64,000 nucleotides of DNA from Paenibacillus andongensis. GTDB taxonomy: Bacteria > Bacillota > Bacilli > Paenibacillales > NBRC-103111. The first letter of the stretch is position 1, and every line of letters starts with the position of its first letter. The notes beneath the pieces are model-generated. The model searched no databases, was not told the origin of the DNA, and saw only the letters and a program-made list of their open reading frames with translations. The stretch lies in the NCBI RefSeq assembly GCF_025369935.1, contig NZ_CP104467.1, forward strand, positions 6,207,001 to 6,271,000, in the 5' to 3' direction. The translations under genes were made by a program, and so were the position numbers. Positions 58,518 to 64,000 of this stretch are shown one piece after another.

Positions 58518-60971
58518 CTATTTTCTTAACTCTGCCTCATATTGTTGTTCAAGGGTTTGCACAACTTTGGCATGGAGCTCTGTTACTTCTTCATCCAACA
58601 GTGTTCTTTCTGCGTGACGGTATACTAGAGCAATGGCTACGCTTTTGCGATTTGCGCCTAAACGTTCTCCTGTATAGATATCGAATACTTGAATAGATTC
58701 CAACAAGTCTCCGGCAACTTCGGCGATGGTTTGCTCCATATGACCTACTGGTACACTAGTGTTCACTACTACAGCAAGATCACGCCCAATGGATGGATAA
58801 CGCGGCAGCAATTTATATACGATTGCATCTCCAGCAGCTTCCAAGATTGGAGAAAGTTCAACCTCTAGCACGTAAGTGTCATCAAGGTCACGCTGCTGTT
58901 GGACGGTAGGATGCAGTTGGCCGATTCGACCTATGACTTGCTCACCTTCAGCTGTGTTTAAGAGGAGCTCCGCTGTTCGGCCCGGATGGAAACCATCTGG
59001 TGATGCAGATTTATAGGTGAGCCCTTTAACGCCTAGGTAATTTACAAGACGGTCAAAAATACCTTTGATATCATAAAAGTCGACAGCTTCGGACTTCTGT
59101 GCCCAATGTGCTTGTCGGCGTTTGCCTGTCAATACGATGGAAAGGAGAAGCTTCTCTTGCGGCAAGGCTGTAAGTAGAGACTCATCTGTGATGAATACTT
59201 TGCCGATTTCGAAAATAGCTACGTCATCCATCGTACGGTTACGATTGTAGCTAACAACGTCTAGCAGATGCGGCAGCAAGCTAGTACGTAGTTGGCTGCG
59301 ATCCTCGCTCATTGGCATAGCGAGCGAGATGGGCTTCGCCGCGGGGTATAGACCCGGCAGAGAAACGGTTTGATCCGGCTGCGTGAAGGAGTAAGTGATG
59401 ACTTCATGCAGTCCGCTTTGAGTCAAAAGATTCCGAGTGATACGACGGATCGACTGCTCTTTGGTCAAGGAGCCGGGCGTCGTCACACCGGTCATTAAGG
59501 TTGTCGGGATGTTATCGTAGCCGAAAAGGCGAGCTACTTCTTCGATCAAATCGACATCCCGTGTGATGTCTCCGCGGCGGCTTGGCACATGCACGAGCAG
59601 CTTGCCTTCGCCTGCCTGCTCGAATGTGAAGTGCAGGCGCTCTATGATTTGACCCATCTCGGCCAAAGAAAGTTCAGTGCCGAGATAATTATTCACACGG
59701 TCAGCAGCAAGCTCAATGCTGACCGGCTTGTGTGTGCCTGCTACGGCTTCTACGATACCGTCAGAGACTTGACCTGCAGCGTACTGAGCCATTAACGCAG
59801 CAGCACGGTTCAATGCCGGAAGCACCGCTTCCGGGTTCACCTCTTTCTCGAAGCGAAGACTCGCTTCAGAGCGAAGGCCTAGCTGGCGCGATGTGCGGCG
59901 CACAGAGCTGCCAGCGAACTTGGCGGATTCGAGCAGAATTCGTGTGGTGCCTTCGGTCACTTCGGAGTTAGCGCCGCCCATAACACCGGCAATCCCTACC
60001 GGCTTCGTGCCGTCCGTGATGAGCAGCATGTGCGGCTCTAGCGTACGCTCCACATCGTCGAGCGTGACGAGCTTCTCGCCGGCCTCAGCGAGGCGTACGT
60101 CGATGTGACCATTGTTCAGCTGATCAGCATCGAAAGCGTGAAGCGGTTGGCCGTATTCAAGCATCACAAAATTGGTGATGTCTACAATGTTGTTGATCGG
60201 GCGGATACCAGCCGCCATCAAACGGTTCTGCATCCACAGCGGAGAAGTGCCGACGCGCACGCCTTCGATAAGGCGAGCCGCGTAGTGCGTGCACTGCTCC
60301 GTCGCTGTGATCTTCACACTGATGCGATCAGCAGCTTTCACTGCGGCTGTTCCAGCCGCCCCACGCGCAGCTTCCGCATCAGGCAGTTTGACGCCGCGTC
60401 CCAGGATCGCTGCGATCTCATAAGCAGCTCCGAGCATGCTCAAGCAATCGGAGCGGTTTGGTGTCAGGTCAAGCTCTAATACCTTGTCGTTAATAGCAAG
60501 GACATCAAGAATTGAGCTGCCGATCTCGGTATCTTCAGGCAATACTAGGATGCCTTCTTGTATTTCCTTCGGCAGCAGCTTATCGTTCAGACCAAGTTCT
60601 TTGGCTGAACAAATCATTCCTTGTGACTCTACACCGCGCAGCTTAGCTCGCTTGATTTGCAATCCGCCGGGAAGCACGGCTCCAATCATAGCGACAGGCA
60701 CCTTTTGTCCCGCATCTATATTTTTCGCCCCGCAAACGATTTGCAAGTCTTCGCCTTGTCCGGCATCAATGATACATACACTTAATTTATCTGCGTCTGG
60801 GTGTTTTTCGCGTGATTTTACAAATCCAACGACTACGTTCGATACACCCTTATTGCGATCTTCCACGATATCCACTTCGATGCCGCTTCGGGTCAGTTTT
60901 TCTGCTAATTCCTCGGCTGTGAAGCCTGATACATCTACATATTCCGATAACCATTGATAAGAAACTTTCAT
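58518..60971 (-). CDS. pheT: Phenylalanyl-tRNA synthetase beta subunit
   Basis: 817 residues, normal length. N-terminal tRNA-binding (EMAP-like) domain at about 40-150 (VGFVKSREKHPDADKLSVCI), then B3/B4 editing domain (INNIVDITNFVMLEYGQPLH), B5 (RGDITRDVDLIEEVARLFGY), a catalytic-like core, and a C-terminal ferredoxin-fold anticodon-binding domain (YPSIGRDLAVVVNTSVPVGH). It forms the alpha2-beta2 enzyme with PheS. AAGGAGGGG precedes the ATG; the gap to pheS is 25 bases. Confidence 0.96.
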   Translation of the reverse strand: MKVSYQWLSEYVDVSGFTAEELAEKLTRSGIEVDIVEDRNKGVSNVVVGFVKSREKHPDADKLSVCIIDAGQGEDLQIVCGAKNIDAGQKVPVAMIGAVLPGGLQIKRAKLRGVESQGMICSAKELGLNDKLLPKEIQEGILVLPEDTEIGSSILDVLAINDKVLELDLTPNRSDCLSMLGAAYEIAAILGRGVKLPDAEAARGAAGTAAVKAADRISVKITATEQCTHYAARLIEGVRVGTSPLWMQNRLMAAGIRPINNIVDITNFVMLEYGQPLHAFDADQLNNGHIDVRLAEAGEKLVTLDDVERTLEPHMLLITDGTKPVGIAGVMGGANSEVTEGTTRILLESAKFAGSSVRRTSRQLGLRSEASLRFEKEVNPEAVLPALNRAAALMAQYAAGQVSDGIVEAVAGTHKPVSIELAADRVNNYLGTELSLAEMGQIIERLHFTFEQAGEGKLLVHVPSRRGDITRDVDLIEEVARLFGYDNIPTTLMTGVTTPGSLTKEQSIRRITRNLLTQSGLHEVITYSFTQPDQTVSLPGLYPAAKPISLAMPMSEDRSQLRTSLLPHLLDVVSYNRNRTMDDVAIFEIGKVFITDESLLTALPQEKLLLSIVLTGKRRQAHWAQKSEAVDFYDIKGIFDRLVNYLGVKGLTYKSASPDGFHPGRTAELLLNTAEGEQVIGRIGQLHPTVQQQRDLDDTYVLEVELSPILEAAGDAIVYKLLPRYPSIGRDLAVVVNTSVPVGHMEQTIAEVAGDLLESIQVFDIYTGERLGANRKSVAIALVYRHAERTLLDEEVTELHAKVVQTLEQQYEAELRK

Positions 60972-60996
60972 GCTTAACCCCTCCTTTTCCTGGTGC

Positions 60997-62031
60997 TTAC
61001 AAATGTAAGAATTGCTTTAAGAACCGCAAATCGTTCGTGTAAAAATGACGGATATCTTCAATCCCGTATTTCAGCATCGCAATGCGCTCAACGCCCATTC
61101 CAAATGCAAAACCTGTATATTCTTTCGGGTCATATCCACCCATCTCCAGAACGCGCGGATGTACCATGCCCGCTCCGAGGATTTCTAACCAGCCCGTTTG
61201 CTTACAAGTACGGCAGCCAACGCCGCCACACATTGCACAACTCACATCCACTTCAACGCTCGGCTCTGTGAAAGGGAAGAAGCTTGGACGCAAGCGAATT
61301 CTCGTTTCTTTGCCGTACATTTCTTGCACGAATTGAAGCAAAGTTCCTTTTAAATCACTCATACGAACGTTACGGTCGATGACCAGGCCTTCGATTTGAG
61401 TAAACATATGGGAATGTGTCGCATCATCATCATCACGGCGGTATACTTTGCCCGGACAAATGATTTTGATCGGAACTTCCCCTTTGCGTTTCTCCATCGT
61501 TCTAACTTGAACTGGGGAGGTTTGTGTACGCATTAGAATTTCATCCGTGATATAGAACGAGTCCTGCATATCGCGAGCTGGGTGATCCTTCGGCAGATTA
61601 AGTGCCTCAAAATTGTAGTAGTCCTGCTCTACCTCTGGACCTTCAGCGACTGTGTAGCCCATCCCTATAAAGATGTCTTCAATTTCTTGAATAACTTTGC
61701 TTAAAGGATGTACAGCACCTTGCTGCGATGGACGACCTGGCAGTGTTACATCAATCATTTCCGCACGCAAACGGTTTTCGGTTTCTTGTTGTTGGTACGC
61801 CGATTGCTTTTCTTCAATAACAGTTTCGATGGCTGCACGAACGTCGTTCGCTACTTGACCGATAACGGGTCTTTCTTCTGCACTTAATGCACCCATACCG
61901 CGCAATACCTCGGTTAATGGTCCTTTTTTACCCAAATACTTAATACGTAGATCGTTCAACTCCTGCTGACTTTGTACGCCGCTTAGCTCCTGCAGCGCTT
62001 CCTGCTTCAAAGCTTCTAACCGCTCTTTCAT
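60997..62031 (-). CDS. pheS: Phenylalanyl-tRNA synthetase alpha subunit
   Basis: 344 residues. N-terminal coiled coil, then the class II catalytic core with motif 1 region ([31 protein letters not shown]), motif 2 ([20 protein letters not shown]) and motif 3 ([20 protein letters not shown]). [18 protein letters not shown] insertion has paired cysteines, as in the Bacilli enzymes. It forms phenylalanyl-tRNA in the cytosol. GGAGGG precedes the ATG. Controlled by the T-box upstream. Confidence 0.96.
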   Translation of the reverse strand: MKERLEALKQEALQELSGVQSQQELNDLRIKYLGKKGPLTEVLRGMGALSAEERPVIGQVANDVRAAIETVIEEKQSAYQQQETENRLRAEMIDVTLPGRPSQQGAVHPLSKVIQEIEDIFIGMGYTVAEGPEVEQDYYNFEALNLPKDHPARDMQDSFYITDEILMRTQTSPVQVRTMEKRKGEVPIKIICPGKVYRRDDDDATHSHMFTQIEGLVIDRNVRMSDLKGTLLQFVQEMYGKETRIRLRPSFFPFTEPSVEVDVSCAMCGGVGCRTCKQTGWLEILGAGMVHPRVLEMGGYDPKEYTGFAFGMGVERIAMLKYGIEDIRHFYTNDLRFLKQFLHL

Positions 62032-62084
62032 TCGAAATCCCTCCTGAATTAGGCCCCTGAATCACCCTAAATAAAAACACAAAA

Positions 62085-62355
62085 AAGACTTTCCGCTCCC
62101 TCACAAGGGACGAAAAGCCGTGGTACCACCCTAATTAGATTCGTTCAGTGGCAAATAAGCCAAATAAACGATTCTCACTTCATTTCAGATAACGGACGAT
62201 GTGTCCGGTTCCCTCTATTTAGAAGCCATTGGTTAAGCTTCCGTTCAAAGGACTGCTCGGGAGCGAACTTCAGCAGCCTGATTCTCGGGGATAGCTCTCA
62301 ATCATCGGCTTTCCCTCCCTGTCAAGAAGCACTGCATACTCTTCTCCGTCAAAGC
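62085..62355 (-). promoter_or_regulatory. T-box riboswitch, phenylalanine specifier
   Basis: Minus-strand T-box core AGGGTGGTACCACG and terminator AGACTTTCCGCTCCC / GGGACGAAAAG-type region followed by TTTTTT (complement of 62081-62130). Stem I context GAAGTTCGCTC has UUC opposite 62265-62267 as the likely specifier for tRNA-Phe. It precedes pheST, which fits. Confidence 0.93.
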
Positions 62356-62378
62356 ATTTTCGCATATATGTACCAGTT

Positions 62379-62407
62379 ATTATATGCAAGATATGCCTGA
62401 TATGCAA
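62379..62407 (-). promoter_or_regulatory. Promoter of the pheST T-box transcript
   Basis: TTGCAT (62402-62407), 17-base spacer, TATAAT (62379-62384) on the minus strand. Confidence 0.7.
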
Positions 62408-62504
62408 GTTAACTAGCCTCGAGTACTGAATTTTCCTATTGACTTCGAATCTTTATCGGCGTATATTTCACTTAAACAATTTAAACATTAATTCATATAA
62501 ACAT

Positions 62505-62536
62505 TTTATTATTTAATGATTTAATACTTTAATAAA
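62505..62536. promoter_or_regulatory. Possible MarR operator
   Basis: TTTATTA (62505-62511) and TAATAAA (62530-62536) form inverted arms about 20 bases before the marR-type start in a very AT-rich stretch. Low confidence because AT-rich DNA gives such palindromes by chance. Confidence 0.25.
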
Positions 62537-62556
62537 GTGGTAAGGAGGATTTCGTC

Positions 62557-62985
62557 ATGGAGGATGAACTGATTGCTTATACGGATCGTTTCCGCACAAC
62601 TTTTGAAACGGCACATCGGAAAATTGGCCACACCGTACTTTCCCAGTTAAATTCGGAGTTAACCAGGCCACAATTATTCATGTTATTCATGATTGCTAAA
62701 GAAGGCGCGCCAAAACAAACTCATCTCGCTGAGAAACTTGGTGTTAAACCGAGTGCGATCACCGTTATGATTGATCGACTTGTCCAAAGTGGGCATGTTA
62801 TTCGTAAACACCATGAGACAGATCGACGAATTGTGCTGGTTGAAATAACCGAAGCCGGAAAGGCAATTCTCAAACAAGCGGAAGAAGTTCAGAAAGAAGT
62901 GATTGCACGTGGACTGTCACAGCTCCCCCCGGAAGAAATGCGCATTCTTGTGAGTGCATTTGAAAAACTTACAAACTTTTATTAA
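62557..62985 (+). CDS. MarR-family transcriptional regulator
   Basis: 142 residues. Winged helix with recognition helix in THLAEKLGVKPSAITVMIDR, then the wing HETDRRIVLVEITEAGKAIL, flanked by dimerisation helices. TAAGGAGG precedes the ATG. It lies 27 bases before a drug-exporter gene on the same strand, a common arrangement in which the regulator represses its own operon until a toxic ligand binds. Confidence 0.9.
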   Translation: MEDELIAYTDRFRTTFETAHRKIGHTVLSQLNSELTRPQLFMLFMIAKEGAPKQTHLAEKLGVKPSAITVMIDRLVQSGHVIRKHHETDRRIVLVEITEAGKAILKQAEEVQKEVIARGLSQLPPEEMRILVSAFEKLTNFY

Positions 62986-63012
62986 TTTCATCTTATTCAA
63001 GGAGTGGTATAA

Positions 63013-64000
63013 GTGGAAAACATACAAAAAACAGCTTCAGAGAAATCCATAGAAGCAGAAGGACCAGAACTCAAAAATCGAGGTCTCCTGCTTACCGGTC
63101 TTATCATTGCTATGCTATTTGGCGCATTGGACGGTACAATTGTCGGAACTGCAATGCCGCGTATCGTTGGTGAATTCGGCGGTCTTGGCCTCATGGCTTG
63201 GTTGACTACTGCCTACATGTTGACATCAACGGTTGTCGTTCCTATTGCAGGTAAACTTGCCGATTTAATTGGTCGTCGTGTCATCTACGTAACAGGTTTA
63301 GTCATCTTTATCGCGGCTTCCGCCTTATGTGGGATGTCTCAGAACATGACCGAACTGATTCTGTTCCGCGGTTTGCAAGGTCTTGGCGGCGGTATTATGA
63401 TGCCCATGGCGATGATTATTATCGGGGATTTATTTACCGGTAAACAACGTGCCAAATGGCAGGGCGTATTCGGTGCGATCTTCGGTTTATCATCTGTTAT
63501 TGGCCCCCAAATCGGTGGATGGATCGTTGACGCATTGGACTGGCGCTGGGTATTCTACATCAACCTTCCTGTCGGTATTCTTGCTGTTGTCTTAATTGCA
63601 ATTGCCTTACCAAAACATAAAGCAAACGGCAAAGTAAAATTTGATATTCCGGGTATTGTTACCATGATTGTCGGGGTCGTTAGTTTACTGCTTGCATTAA
63701 CGTTTGGCGGTAAAGATTTTGCTTGGTTCTCTTGGCAAATCATTGGGCTTTTTGCATTGGCTATTGTATCCTTGGTTTCCTTCGTATTTATTGAAAGTAA
63801 AGCAGAAGAGCCGATCCTTCCTGTACGGTTATTTAAAAATAGAACATTTACAACAATTAATGGTGTAGGTTTCCTTATGGCTGTCGGTATGTTCGGAGCT
63901 ATTATGTTCGTCCCTCTCTTCATGCAAGGCATCGTCGGTATCAGTGCATCAGCATCAGGAACAGTGATGACGCCGCTCATGATTACGATGATTGCTGCCA
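63013..64000 (+). CDS. DHA2-type MFS multidrug exporter, N-terminal part
   Basis: 329 codons up to the window edge, open at the 3' end. GTG start with GGAGTGG upstream. After a charged tail, membrane helices follow with motif D1-like LFGALDGTIVGTAMPRIVGE, motif A GKLADLIGRR, motif C-like GPQIGGWIVDALDWRWVFYI and NLPVGI. This matches the 14-helix EmrB/QacA proton antiporters. Paired with the MarR-type regulator, it is likely to expel toxic compounds; the substrate is unknown. Confidence 0.9.
   Translation, partial: MENIQKTASEKSIEAEGPELKNRGLLLTGLIIAMLFGALDGTIVGTAMPRIVGEFGGLGLMAWLTTAYMLTSTVVVPIAGKLADLIGRRVIYVTGLVIFIAASALCGMSQNMTELILFRGLQGLGGGIMMPMAMIIIGDLFTGKQRAKWQGVFGAIFGLSSVIGPQIGGWIVDALDWRWVFYINLPVGILAVVLIAIALPKHKANGKVKFDIPGIVTMIVGVVSLLLALTFGGKDFAWFSWQIIGLFALAIVSLVSFVFIESKAEEPILPVRLFKNRTFTTINGVGFLMAVGMFGAIMFVPLFMQGIVGISASASGTVMTPLMITMIAA

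Overview
The window comes from a low-to-mid GC, endospore-forming Firmicute, most likely Paenibacillus or a close relative. The evidence is SAM (S-box) and T-box leaders, CotF-type coat proteins, a Spo0E-like phosphatase, TTG/GTG starts behind strong AGGAGG sites, a promoter of ECF SigW type, MutS2, a DUF3055 protein and MdxEFG/MalR-type sugar genes. This is chromosomal DNA. The only mobile-element traces are a shortened IS1595-type reading frame and an adjacent low-complexity tract.

Layout. 1-360: start of metA behind a SAM riboswitch. 0.5-8.8 kb: small hypothetical genes, a CorA-type Mg transporter with a long structured leader, tyrS behind a T-box (UAC specifier), an HRDC protein, two small conserved genes, a 154-bp tandem repeat, a broken AraC regulator, an aldo/keto reductase and a FEN-type exonuclease. 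8.8-14.7 kb: a dicarboxylate symporter, an FMN reductase and a large fused GT-C glycosyltransferase/protein mannosyltransferase.

15-26.5 kb is a starch/maltodextrin locus. It has a cytoplasmic GH13 neopullulanase, a minus-strand operon (binding protein, two permeases, lipoprotein GH13 amylase), a LacI-type regulator and a GH15 glucoamylase. Two CotF-type coat genes interrupt it. Operator-like CAAACGTTTG sites lie in the divergent control region. No ABC ATPase is present, so a shared MsmX-type ATPase is probably used. 27-32.3 kb: two overlapping DGQHR (DndB-like) genes, an aminotransferase, a site-2 protease and an ArsC/Spx-like protein.

32.3-43.4 kb is one long minus-strand cobalamin operon behind a B12 riboswitch: btuF, btuC, btuD, cobT, cobU, cbiB, cobS, cobD, cobQ, a PduO-type adenosyltransferase, and finally a translationally coupled RluA-type pseudouridine synthase. 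It covers uptake, adenosylation and nucleotide-loop assembly, but no corrin-ring synthesis genes are seen. 43.4-49 kb: a lipoprotein, a Spo0E-like phosphatase, an aminotransferase with an Lrp-type regulator, a GNAT-like protein, cysteine synthase and an MFS transporter.

49.1-51.1 kb is a probable envelope-stress operon: a SigW-type promoter, pspA, a DUF350 membrane protein, a 27-residue membrane microprotein and a zinc-ribbon protein. 51-54.7 kb: mutS2, a YvlD-type membrane protein and a lipoprotein carrying a CuA-like motif. 54.8-56.2 kb: the transposase-derived frame and a hexanucleotide low-complexity tract bounded by 19-bp inverted repeats. 56.2-62.4 kb: cvpA, a ZapA protein with a very long Q-rich coiled coil, and pheST behind a T-box (UUC specifier). 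62.5-64 kb: a MarR regulator and the start of a DHA2-type drug exporter.

No tRNA, rRNA, CRISPR array or complete insertion sequence was seen. Start sites were chosen by ribosome-binding site, so several genes are shorter than the longest open frame. All identifications are by eye from motifs; no database search was run.
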